64,000 nt of DNA. Origin: Irpex lacteus (lineage: Eukaryota; Basidiomycota; Agaricomycetes; Polyporales; Irpicaceae). The notes beneath the pieces are model-generated. The model did no database searches, was not told the origin of the DNA, and saw nothing but the letters and a program-made list of their open reading frames with translations. Numbering within the stretch: position 1 is the first letter of the stretch; each line of letters opens with the position of its first letter. Shown piece by piece: positions 34,609 to 45,782 of this stretch. Location: the NCBI GenBank assembly GCA_001986395.2, contig MQVO02000002.1, forward strand, positions 744,001 through 808,000, in the 5' to 3' direction. The position numbers and the translations under genes are program-made.

Positions 34609-36858
34609 ATGCCCATGGTTTACCAACTCCTCCAGACGATCAAGGACCATGCGTCTCCCTCGACAGTTGCGCTCACCGTCATCGCCGGGGCCGTGATCAT
34701 AGTCGTTTTCAAGGCGGGCTCGTTCGTCATCCGCAACCTCACCTCCCCGCTTCGTATACTACCTGGTCCTCCAAGTCCTCACTGGTTCTTCGGCCACGGA
34801 CGAGATATAGCCAAGGCAGATCATTCGGTGCTTCAGGAGAAATGGATGGAAGAGTATGGACCGACGATCTCTTATACGGGAATGCTCGCAGTAAGTACTA
34901 ATAGTACGCCAGCCGCAACCGCAGACCTCTCATGCGCCCTCTAGGTTCGTCGATTATGGACGATGGATACTAGGTAGGGTGTCTTAATACCTTGAGCCTG
35001 TTAGCCATCTGACATAATTGTAGGGCATTGAACCACATCCTCACGCACTCGTACATATATCAGAAGCCAGCCCAGACTTCATACCACCTATCGCGCATGG
35101 TTGGTCCCGGCGTGCTGGTAGCCGAAGGTATGTCGACGCAACTATCTTTTCCCAGTTCCATCTAACGTGCTTTCGCAGAGGATCAACATAAACATCAGGT
35201 ATATATACTTTGTCAAGATTCAACTCGTATCTCATCCCTACGATAGCGACGAGTCTTGAACCCGGCCTTCGGTCCCGCTCAAGTGCGCGAGCTCACCGAA
35301 ATCTTTGTAGAGAAATCGCAAGCAGTACGTACCAAGTTACTTCTGTATCAATGTTCAAGTTAACACCAATCCTTGCCCAGCTCCGCGACAGGTGGCTCGA
35401 ACAGATCAACGCGTCGAGCACAGGAGAAGCTCACGTTGACGCTGTAACGTGGCTTAGCAAGGCTACACTTGACATCATCGGTCTTGCTGGTAAATACGTT
35501 TTAATGTTATGCTCGCATTAGTCTGACGTCTCGTAGGATTCAACTACAGCTTCGACGCGCTTGACCCCAACGCCAAGAAGAACGAGCTCAACGATGCGTT
35601 CAATACTATATTCACCGGCTCAAGCCGACCTCGCACGTTTGCAATCCTTCAGGGTATCATTCCCTTCCTACGCATCTTCGTATGTCTGTTATTTGCTATT
35701 CAGCGTATCGGTGTTACTGACATAGGCATACCAGCCAACGGCTCAAGGGAGCCGTGCAGAGGAGGCACAGAAGACGATGCGTCGCATCGGGCTCGACTTG
35801 ATCGCTGAAAAGAAAGCGTCGATTCTGGCGGCTAGCGGGCAGAATGGGGTTGAGAAGAAGAACGTCATCGGACGTGACCTCTTAACATTGCTCATCAAGG
35901 CGAATATGGCTACCGATATTCCTGACAGTCAGCGATTGACAGATGAGGAAGTCCTCGCCCGTGAGTACTGTGTTACCTAGCTATTCAAGAGTAGTCGCTT
36001 ATCCACGTGCACAGAGGTTCCGACGTTCATCGTCGCCGGACATGAGACGACCTCTACTGCCACCATGTGGGCACTCCACGCGTTCACTCAGAACCCCAGG
36101 GTACAACGCAAGCTGCGCGACGAATTACTGTCTGTCCCTACGGAGAATCCATCCATGGATGAACTACAAGCACTTCCGTACCTCGACATGGTTGTGAAAG
36201 AGGTACTTCGCCACTACTCGCCGGTACCTATGACAGTTCGGGTTGCTACTCAGGACGACATGATCCCCTGTGGTACGCCCTATACAGATAGGAACGGTGT
36301 ACAGCGTGATCACATTCGGTGAGTTTCACATAATGTTGAAGAGACATCGTTGTTTACAAGGGAACATAGCATCGCAAAGGGAGACTTCTTGGTCGTTCCC
36401 ATCCTTGCTCTCAACCGATACAAGCCATACTGGGGCGAGGATGCCATGGAGTTCAAGTATGCCCTCGATTTGTTCGTTGAGTTATGCTTTACTCACTCTA
36501 TTTCAAACAGACCCGAACGTTGGGAGCACCCTCCGGAGACTATCACTTCCATTCCTGGGATCTTCGGGAACATCCTCAGCTTCATTGGTGGACCTCGCGC
36601 ATGCATTGGCTACCGTTTCTCGCTTATCGAGTACGTCGTCTCATCCAGCTGATTGCACAGTGTATTGACTAAAGGTCTCTTAGGATGAAGGCGTTGCTCT
36701 TCACTCTCGTGAGGGCGTTCGAGTTTGAACTTGAGGTCCCGGCAGACAGGATCAAGAAGAGATCCACTATCGTGCAGAGACCGATTGTCGCTGGGGATGA
36801 GAATAATAAGGAAGAAGGCAAGCTGCCCTTGATCATCCGGCCTTATGTCCCTGCGTGA
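34609..36858 (+). CDS. Cytochrome P450 (copy 2 of 3)
   Basis: Twelve exons (34609-34890, 34945-34973, 35024-35127, 35179-35198, 35247-35324, 35381-35489, 35537-35679, 35735-35960, 36015-36318, 36370-36456, 36511-36630, 36684-36858) give 558 residues. Exons 2 to 11 have exactly the lengths of those in P450-1. It has the N-terminal anchor, [22 protein letters not shown], the ExxR helix [17 protein letters not shown] and [13 protein letters not shown] with haem ligand Cys492. All introns are GT-AG. It faces P450-3 tail to tail across 275 bp. It should be an active microsomal monooxygenase; the substrate is unknown. Confidence 0.94.
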
Positions 36859-37133
36859 TCGTGGTCCCTCTCGTTCCGAGGTATGTTAGAATAGTCATCA
36901 CGCTCTTTATCACCTTGTACTGGTTTTCTGTCGAACATCTGGGTTGTTTTCATGCAGAATAAATTATATCTTGTTATACTTATGCGTTTGACAAATGAGA
37001 TGATGACGGTTAGATCCACTGAACTGGTACGTGCTGGGGATAAAGTAATACATACGTAATGCCAATCTACGTTGATTATGCACAATGGGAAGATGAAAAG
37101 GTACGTACTAAGGGCTATCTGCAGCTACCATAC
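36859..37133. other. Spacer between convergent P450 genes
   Basis: This 275 bp holds both 3' flanks. No frame or repeat seen. Confidence 0.5.
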
Positions 37134-39396
37134 TTATGAAGGCATATACGTCTTGATCAGAAGTGGCATTTGTCCTGTTTTACCCTCACCAACGATGATC
37201 GGCCGCAGGACAGGTGCTGCCGTTTTGCGCACCCGCTCTGGAGACACTGCAAGCTCGAATTCAAATGAGCGGACGAGCGTAAACAGTAGAGCCTTCATCC
37301 TGTATGGCATCTGATATGAGCAAGTCAACAGCGACGATTAACCACGTAACTCACTCGACGAGCGAAAACCTGTAACCGATGCAGGCACGAGGACCGCCGA
37401 GGAAGCTCAGTATGTTTCCAAAGACACCAGGGATAGAAGAAATAGTTTCCGGTGGCTGCTCCCACCGTTCGGGTCTGCATAGTACGTCAGTATACATGTT
37501 GAGGTATCATGATTTAAACCATACCTAAAATCGGCCGCATCTTGTCCCCAATACGGCTTCCACCTGTTCACAGCTTGCATAGGAATGAGGATAGTATCTC
37601 CCTTCTTGATGCTATGCACTGCAGTTTAGTAAAGATCATAGCTAACGTTCATTGTGGCTTACTGTATAGCATCTTGAACGACACCATTACGATCAACGAA
37701 AGGCGTATTGAGAGGTATCACATCGTCCTTCATGGCCATGCGAATTGCAGCTGGTACCGGAGTGTGATGGCGCAGGACCTCTTTAACAACCATGTCGAGA
37801 TAGGGTAGAGCTTGGAGCTCTTCCATGGACGGGCTCTCGGTAGAAACCGAGAGCAGTTCGTCTCGAAGTTTCGCTTGAACATTGGGATATTGTGCTAACG
37901 CAAAGAGAGCCCAGGCCGTGGCTGTCGACGTAGTTTCATGTCCCGCAACCATGAATGTGGGAACCTCTGTTGCAAAATATATTTCGTTAGCAATAGCACG
38001 AAGAACAGTATTCTAAGATTAGACACGTACGTGCGAGAATCTCGTCATCGCTCAACCGCTGATGTTCTGGGATGTCAGTGGCCATGTTCGCCTTAATCAG
38101 CAACGAAAGCAAGTCACGGCCCTGCAGGTCCTTCTTTGCGACGTTCTTTTCACTCGAAGTGGCAGAAACCATGGCCTTCTTTTCAGAAACGAGCCGCATT
38201 CCAATGCGTTGGAGGGTTTCCCGCGCTCCATCGACTCGTCTTAGCCAGTTTGTTCTCTTCAAGATGGATATTGATTGATGATTGTTCAACCAGATTTACG
38301 GTGAAACACTTACAATGAGTCGAAGAACGGGGAAAGTTCCTTGAAGGAGCGAGAAGAGTCTCTCTCGGGGACTTGCGTTTAGGGTACTGTGGATTGCTTG
38401 GCTCAGTTCGTTCGTCGTATCATCCAGAGCGTTAAATTCGTAATCGAAGCCTATGTGATGGGGCAATATCAATGAAAGGCCGTGCGCAGACGGTGCGATA
38501 AATTCAAAGTACCTGCACGGCCAATGATGTCCAGAGTGGCCTTGCTCAACCAAGGCATCACGTCCACTCGCGCCTTCTCACCACCTGTCTTGGTTATCTC
38601 GGACACCAACCGATCACGAAGCTGTGAAGAAAACGTTTAGGGGCCAACAGGGCAGTTGGTAACGGAGGCTCGTACTATATGTGATTTATCCACGAATATT
38701 TCTGTAAGCTCGCGAACTTGTGATGGGCCAAAGGCAGGATTCAAGGCTCGCCGCTATCACGACAGTAAGATTGACTAGTTTAGTGCGATGATACCTTCAG
38801 ACGTGCCTGGTACTTATGCTGATCACCTGTAGAACGAAGAGAACACTATACGTTAACGGCCGAACTTAAAATAACACTGTGAGTGGGTGGGTACGAACCT
38901 TCAATTGTGACGAGGCCGGAACCAAGAATGAGTCCTAGGGTGTAACGATTGGGCTCAGGCTTCTGATAGTCATAAGAGTGTTTGATTGTGATGTGATTTA
39001 TGGCGCTATGGATGCAGGAGTCAGACGCGGTATAGCATGATCGAATAGAGTTGTGTCAACCCACGCGATGTCTATCGTCCAGAGGCGATGTAGCTGCGCT
39101 CACGACTGTTTAGTGACTTGGACGATAGACGAGCAGCAGTAACCACTCACCCCTAGGATATCTCTGTACGATAAAGTTGGTTCGTACTGTTCCATCCACT
39201 TCTCTTGGATTGTGGACGGGTCTGCTTCTTGAACTACTTTGGCATTTCCGAAGAACCAATGACCACCGTCTGGCCCTGGTAGAAGGCGCAGTGGGGATGT
39301 AAGACGTTGTTTAACGATAGGGAAGAGTGCTTGGACGACGACTGTCCCAGCAACCACGGTAATAGCAAGGGCAGCTGTAGTCAGCAGGTCGAGCAT
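37134..39396 (-). CDS. Cytochrome P450 (copy 3 of 3)
   Basis: Twelve exons, 5' to 3': 39396-39151, 39093-39065, 39005-38899, 38826-38807, 38753-38676, 38621-38513, 38450-38314, 38256-38031, 37966-37663, 37611-37525, 37474-37355 and 37299-37134, giving 542 residues. The structure follows P450-1 and -2 except that exon 3 is one codon longer and exon 7 two codons shorter. Motifs: [26 protein letters not shown], the ExxR helix [21 protein letters not shown] with ligand Cys479. Only this copy lacks the PSP after the proline hinge. The intron after exon 4 seems to use a GC donor (CAG then GCACGT). It is the most diverged of the three. Confidence 0.92.
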
Positions 39397-40062
39397 GACC
39401 GTCAGAGAGTCGATTTTGTTGAATGAATGTGGATGTGGGGAGACCTCCAACCCAGACCCCTTTTATGAAGCATAGATGGCGGTGATGATGACCATGTCGT
39501 GCCAGTGTGACTGTATCAAGTGAATTGACCAAGCAATCTTGCCGGCGAGAACTGAAACGCTATTTGTTTACAGGAGGATTCATCAGCGCTGGCAAATTGA
39601 GAAGCACTGCAAGGGCTGTCCCTGCCATGTAGCCCAGTCTCTTTCTGTATATGGTACCTCTTTTCAGGTACCCTCGGCGTTCGAGATTATCTCTGTCACA
39701 TACGCTGACCTTTGAAAACTACGGCCGCCGCGTAAAGAGGACTGACCAGCTGTGTCGTCGGCGCGATCGTACCAGAAAAAGATGACCTAGTTGGATAGAT
39801 GTATATTGGAAGAAATCAAGATATAGAGGGTGAGTGGTTGCACGAAAGCGATCGAGGTAACCATAAGCACAGGCCAGTCAGATTAATTGTCATGATTTGA
39901 AGGAGTAAGTCTGGCGCTTTCCACATAAAAGGCAATTCCCGACTTTTATCCTCATATGGAAGTACCACGTGCCTCCCGTATGGGCGCAACAAGTCATTGC
40001 CCTCGACCGTCGACGTCAACCACAACCCATCACTCGACGGCGGGCATCTCTTGACTTTCACC
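39397..40062. promoter_or_regulatory. Divergent promoter region, P450-3 and acid phosphatase
   Basis: This 666 bp separates two divergent start codons. A CACGTG site lies at 39966-39971, 92 bp before the phosphatase ATG. An upstream ORF of 24 codons runs 39980-40054 (+), starting MGATSHCPRP and ending eight bases before the main ATG. No other gene is visible. Confidence 0.5.
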
Positions 40063-42519
40063 ATGGCGGGTAGTCGAGAACCCTTCAAGGTAGAGTCCTC
40101 TGCTCTTGACCACGAGCAAGAATCGTTGCTTCCGCAATACGAAGACCCCCGCCCTCTCAATGATTACTTGGTTATCGGAGAGCACAAGAGATCCAAGGTC
40201 TATCAGCGGGTGTATCTCGCTGTGTCATTCTTGGGTGGGGTAGCAGTTTGCCTAGTTGCTCAGCTTCTATGGTGCTACATGCGACCCGCAGACCTCGGCA
40301 TCAACTCTATGCCACCTGCTCGAGGTCAAGTCGAGGTGTTCGCGCCTCCGTACGCTGGCTCGTCCGAGGTGCACAACTTCCCACCTGCTTCGCCAACTAA
40401 CAACTTTCCTTCGCTCTTTCCCACAAACGTTGGCTATGCTGGTCCTACCCCTACTGGTGCCGAGCCCAGTCTCATCGTGAACGCCCCGTCATATCCAGTT
40501 CATACAGGTGCACCACACCTGGTGTCTCCGTTCGCGGCCAAGAAGAAGAACGCATCGGACGAATTCGACCTGTTCCAGCATTGGGGAAACTTGTCTCCTT
40601 GGTTCAGTGTGAAACGTGGTGCCTTTGGTCTGGATTCAAGCCCTGCGACACCGGAGACCTGCGAAATTACTGGTTTGCATCTGTTGCACCGCCATGGAGC
40701 GAGATATCCCACACAATATGGTGATTCCGAATTCCTATCTTGCTTGGATGATCCTAACGTCAAGTCGAAGCATCATACGGCGGTCCCGCTAACTTCTCTG
40801 GCCGCCTGAACCAGGCCGCATCCAAATGGAATGCAACAGGAGAGCTGGAGTTTATGAACGAATGGCGAGTTTAGGCTCGAGTATTGAAATCTTAGCTCAA
40901 CACTTATGTTCTCTTAACTTATCCAGGAGATACAAACTCGGCGAAGAAGGTAATCACAACGAAGATTCCCGTACCTGAAGTGCTAATCTTAGTTTTCAGT
41001 CCTCACTCCTTTCGGACGTCAACAGCTGTGTAGGTCGTACTTAAATCATCCTCACTCATCTTACTGAAATTATACACAGACGACCTCGGAGTTGCGACCC
41101 GTATCAAGTACGGCTTCCTGCTCAAGGACTTCTCGAAGTCCAAAACCCTTCCAGTCTTCCGTACCGAGTCGCAGTAGGTGCACCCCTCTATCTTACGACG
41201 TGTCCACATTCTCAACAGACCCGCTACCTAGAGATCGAATGCTTTATTCTGCACTCAACTTTGCCGCAGGCTTCTTTGGCATCCCGTATGAAGGCCAATA
41301 TCTGCAAAGTGTTACCATCGAGGCCAACGGCGTAAGGCAACTATATCTGCCTGTTTACAACAACTTGCTGATTCAATCTATCTGTAGTACAACAATACTC
41401 TCGCGCCTTACAAGACGTAAGTCTCAAACAACCATCTTGTTCCTCTTAAAACCCAAACTGATCATCTCCAGCTGTCCCAATTCCAACGATAAAGCTAAGG
41501 CCGATCGAGGCGTTTGGTTTGTGGAAAAATGGGCCAACATCTACCTGAAGGAAGCACACGCCCGTTTGGCGCCACAACTGAAAGGTTACGATCTATCAGT
41601 CGAGGACGTGTACACCTTGCAGCAACTGTGTGCATACGAGGTCAGTATCTATTCCCATTCTAATTTTCATACTCCACTAATAAGTAATGATAGACGGTCG
41701 CTGTCGGTTATTCGAAGTTCTGCGAGCTGTTCACCGAAGAAGAGTGGGAGGGCTTTGACTACGCGTAAGCTTGTTAGCTTATCTCAATAAGACTCTGCGC
41801 TAACGATATGGACTACACAGTCTGGATCTCTATTTCTGGTATGACTCGGCATTTGGTTCGCCGATGGCTCGAGTAGAGGGTATTGGCTACATTCAAGAGC
41901 TCGTGGCACGCCTGACACACACTCCTATCGCTGTGCACAATTCATCGACTAACGCTACTCTTAACGACAATCCCACCACGTTCCCACTCGATCAGAGCCT
42001 GTATGTTGACGCCACTCACGAAGTTGTAGTACTATACGGTACGTGGTCAATTATTTAACTGGCTGTGATGTATACCGACGCCGTGTGTTTAGTATTGACC
42101 GCGCTCAATCTGACCAACTTTGCGGCCGACGGTCCTTTGCCATGGGACCACATCCCTGAGAACAGATCATTCAAGTCTTCTCATCTTGCGCCATTCGCAA
42201 CTAACATCCACTTCCAGCGTGCGTACATCATTACAGAGTCTAACTTTCCTTTTTGTTGACCAATTGACCAGTGCTCGAATGTGATTCTCTGGAAGAGACC
42301 CAAATCCGCATCATTGTTAACGATGGCGTGGTTCCGCTTACGTCCATCAAGGGCTGCCCCGAACAACAAGATGGTCTATGCCCCCTTGCGACGTTTATCG
42401 AAGCTATGAAGGAGCAGATCAAGAACACTGACTGGATCTGGGGATGCCATGGAGACTGGTCGGTACCAGAGGGCGATGCTTGGCACACGACGGATGGATA
42501 TCCGCCACTCCCTGAGTAA
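40063..42519 (+). CDS. Membrane-anchored histidine acid phosphatase
   Basis: Twelve exons (40063-40720, 40771-40864, 40927-40949, 41000-41029, 41080-41173, 41232-41331, 41388-41416, 41472-41640, 41694-41764, 41821-42038, 42093-42218, 42272-42519) give 619 residues. About 50 cytosolic residues and one membrane span (YLAVSFLGGVAVCLVAQLLW) precede a luminal or outer domain. The catalytic RHGARYP motif is at residues 210-216, and the proton-donor region reads VDATHEVVV (His-Glu). This is the branching-enzyme class that includes phytases and PHO5-type phosphatases. Exon 2 ends at an apparent GC donor (TG then GCGAGT). Single-span anchoring suggests a type II vacuolar or cell-surface enzyme. Confidence 0.9.
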
Positions 42520-42782
42520 GCTGGCTGGGCGGTAGGACTCCGAGGACAATGCGTTAGTTTTGCGCACAGTAGAACAGACTAGTATTGGACTTTGTGTTAG
42601 GCTAGAAACACATAGTATACACATATACCCCTTGCGATGCGGAAGGATTGTAGTAGATCATACTTATCAGATTAGCTGTGGAGGTAGATCTAATCTCACG
42701 CTCGCTTAACGTTCAGACCGTAGTTTGCCGCGCAACTTGACCTCAACCTCCACAACGGTGGCACATCCTACCAGCTCTCAGC

Positions 42783-43694
42783 ATGGCCATTTTAAGACCA
42801 GAGACACTTGGAAAGACACAAGCGATATCTGCTAGACGAAGAAGATTTATACAAGATACCTACTCTTGTGTGCAGTGCCGTACCCGTCACTTTCACGGCT
42901 CTTCATCCACTCGGGACCATTACGACACGCTCTCTATACCCCATGATGCGACAAAGAGTCAAATCAAGGTTCGTATCTTGCTCAGTAGCTTAAATATACA
43001 CAACTGACTCATAGTGTAGTCAAGTTTCTACAAGGTATGCAGTGGTAACCTCTCAGCATTAACCTCCAATGAACACTATCAGGTCGTTCCTACTGTAGTT
43101 GAGTAAGCTATATCATCCAGATGTAACAACGGACCCGGGGGCGAAGGAGAAATTTCAGAGGGTTAGTGAGGCATACGCAACACTTGGTGATGACAGGAAA
43201 CGGTGCGTTCCCTTGTAAACAGACGGTTGCGCGCACAGACCATCTTACTTGCATCCCTCGCCGCACGTAGGAGGGCATATGATCGCTCCCTCACGTCTGG
43301 AGGCTCAGGTCTACACCGACATGCAGCACCCTCGTCCGCGTATCCCGGTACTCATTGGGCACATGGACACGACCCAGGGGTCCGACGGAAACCTGGCGCA
43401 ACGCACGCCTGGCAAAAACACAACGCCCCTGGCACAGGACCATATTGGAAAGGACAGCCGAGATCGTCACCATATACGCACCCAAGGGCGTCGCCAGAGT
43501 TCCACCAAGACCCATTTGAGTCACCACACGTTAGAAGAGCAACGGGACATAATACCAACAATGCGAGGTACCGCCATGGACTTTCAGCGGCGGACAAGAT
43601 GAATCATGTCTCAAGTTTTTGGAGAGCGGTACAGATCATAGGCGTGGTCATGTTCGTGGCGACTGTTGGAGGAGGCTTTAGCGCAAGCGCATAG
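42783..43694 (+). CDS. J-domain protein, probably mitochondrial
   Basis: Four exons (42783-42968, 43020-43034, 43099-43202, 43271-43694) give 242 residues. An Arg-rich amphipathic start ([20 protein letters not shown]) looks like a mitochondrial presequence. The J domain runs from [19 protein letters not shown] to [19 protein letters not shown], with the essential HPD at residues 73-75. A His/Pro/Gly-rich linker follows, and a single C-terminal membrane span ([15 protein letters not shown]). J proteins stimulate Hsp70 ATPase. Exon 2 is only 15 bp. An upstream, closely related Hsp40 type cannot be chosen. Confidence 0.85.
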
Positions 43695-43826
43695 ACGACT
43701 TTCGTGGGGTTCATTCAAGACACGTAATATAGCGATTGCGTTATATTCTAGGTACCAGCATAGCCATAGCCTCCTGCTCGCCCCATTGTTGGACTACATA
43801 TACCAAACTAGAGCGCATAGATGTTA

Positions 43827-45545
43827 CTACAGATCTGCATTGTCGTCTAATGGCGTAGCTGTACCCGACTTCTCCCTTTGCAGCCTCCCTTTCCCTCGTG
43901 CCCTCTCAACCTCTGCCCACTCGACTTTCGCCTCCTCAAACACAGCCAAATCCTCATCATAAGTCGAATGGAACTTCTTGACCTCCTCCCGGAAAGCCGT
44001 TTGGCCGTCTGAACTGTTGAGCACCTCGCGAACACCAGCGAAGAAGGCGTCCATCACGGTAAGATTGTGCATAGCCAGCAGTGTATGGGATGACATTTCG
44101 TGTGTGTGTAGTAGGTGGTGAATATATGAGCGAGTGAAAGGTTGTTGATAAGAGGCCACGGCCACCGGCGCAACATCTACTGAGCTTTGCTTGATCCACG
44201 AGGGATAGGAGCGGGGAGAGCAGGCACCACAGGGACAAACAGGGAGCTGTGGCGCTGTTTCAGAGGAGGAAGAGGCAGCACCCACGTAACACGCTGCCAA
44301 GCGAGAGTGGTCGTGGGCATATGTGACACTGAATAGATTGTGACCGAGGTCTATCTTCTCGTTATCTCGTTTTCTAGGCGAACGAACCGTAGGCTCTTCT
44401 AGTGAGGGGCCAGCGGGTGCAACGGGGAAGGTAAAGTCTAATGCGACCCCAATCTCGGCGGCGTACTGGGCAAAATGGGCGTCGAAGAGATCTATGCCGA
44501 TTTCTTGAATGAGGCGGAGGATGTCATGAGGAGAGTGTGCAGAGTGGACGATTCGTGGTTTGCCAGATGGAAGTGGCTGTAAGGATGCCTTCAGTAGACC
44601 AGTGAGTGTGTTATCCGACGCAGGACCAAATTCCTCGTCTTCTTCTGCGGGTGGCTCTTTCGCTGCCAATGACAGCCGGAGGGGTATGAGGTCGAAGACA
44701 TAACCAGCGAGCCCTTCGTCAAGAGTCTGCAACGGGTTGACTAGTTCCTGGTCTTTGCCATACAATCGTTCCACAAGACCCTCTGCGAAAGCCGTCCTCG
44801 CACGACTCTCACTCCCGCCAGCCATTTGAACGAGGATTGCCGGTCGTTCGGAAGGTTCATTGGGCTGAGGAGGCCTGAGCAAGTCTGCAAGCCAAGCGGT
44901 TGATCGTTCTAAGCTTTTCATGATGCGTTTTTGAGAATGTGGCGGGGCCGTAAATGGAGTGTCGGCCAGAGCAGTGACGACGTCTGGCTTGCATGCCAGC
45001 ACATATGAACGCCATGCAGCTGGGGACACCTATAAAGAGAAACGTCTGTTGGGAAATAAGTTGAGTGGTAGGGATTGTGGCACGCACCCGCCGTACACCG
45101 CGAACACATCGACAGGTCACATATTCCTTCGTGTTAGCAGGCATCTCCTGGTCATCGTGAGGGTCTCGTAGGCTCAGTGCGATGACATGTTTTTGGGGTT
45201 CATATCCTAGGAATGTGTGGAGCGGATGAGGTCCTTTAAGTAGGGTAGGAACCGGGGGTGTTCGTTCGAGACTTTCTGCACTATGAGCACATAAACTAGA
45301 TAAATCTACAGCCGTACTCACAAGGTTTCAAAGTGCAGCTGCGTCCAGGCAACTGGTGCTGTGATCGCGACATTGTCTTTTGAGAGATGAGGGACGATTC
45401 CTCGAGAGGTGGCGGTGATCAGGGCGGGAGTCAAGATGTCTTGTACGGGATGACCATCATCTCGGCGTAGCGAGAGTCGACCAAGCCTGGGCGTGAATGT
45501 TGACGTCGACTCTGCATCTTGGAGAGAAAAGGCGAGTGTAGACAT
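43827..45545 (-). CDS. QTRT2: Queuine tRNA-ribosyltransferase accessory subunit 2
   Basis: Three exons (45545-45322, 45280-45088, 45029-43827) give 539 residues. The TGT barrel signals are there, and near the C-terminus the zinc site CPCGAC is followed by TRSYIHHLLHTHEMSSHTLL and HNLTVMDAFF, the pattern of the TGT family. The catalytic aspartates of QTRT1 are not conserved, as in QTRT2. With QTRT1 it places queuine in tRNAs for Asp, Asn, His and Tyr. Baker's yeast lacks this pathway, so its presence here is informative. An in-frame ATG at 45599 would add 18 basic residues (MRVFRRSPLAF...) that could be a mitochondrial signal. Confidence 0.87.
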
Positions 45546-45782
45546 GGTTTTGGAATGTAGATCGTGAAAAGCGAGTGGCGATCGTCGAAAAACTCGCATG
45601 CTCAGTTGTTTTGCGCGGAAAGCGTGCACTCACCGTCGATCGTCAAACCCACCATCTGCATAGTTCCAGACATCTCAAGGCCTTCCAGAATGAATAATCG
45701 AATAAAACACAGCTGGTGCATGAACGTCATGTTCTCAATATACTACGAGCAGTAGTAGGATAATACAAATACAAATAATAAA
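45546..45782. other. Spacer between QTRT2 and CLF1
   Basis: This 237 bp holds the QTRT2 promoter and the CLF1 3' flank. Nothing else seen. Confidence 0.45.

Noticed and set aside
15517..42519. P450s plus acid phosphatase as a secondary-metabolite cluster
   Set aside because: There is no polyketide, peptide or terpene synthase, and housekeeping genes sit between the P450s.
43249..43602. His/Pro/Thr-rich frames on both strands
   Set aside because: They are other-frame readings of the low-complexity linker of the J-domain protein.
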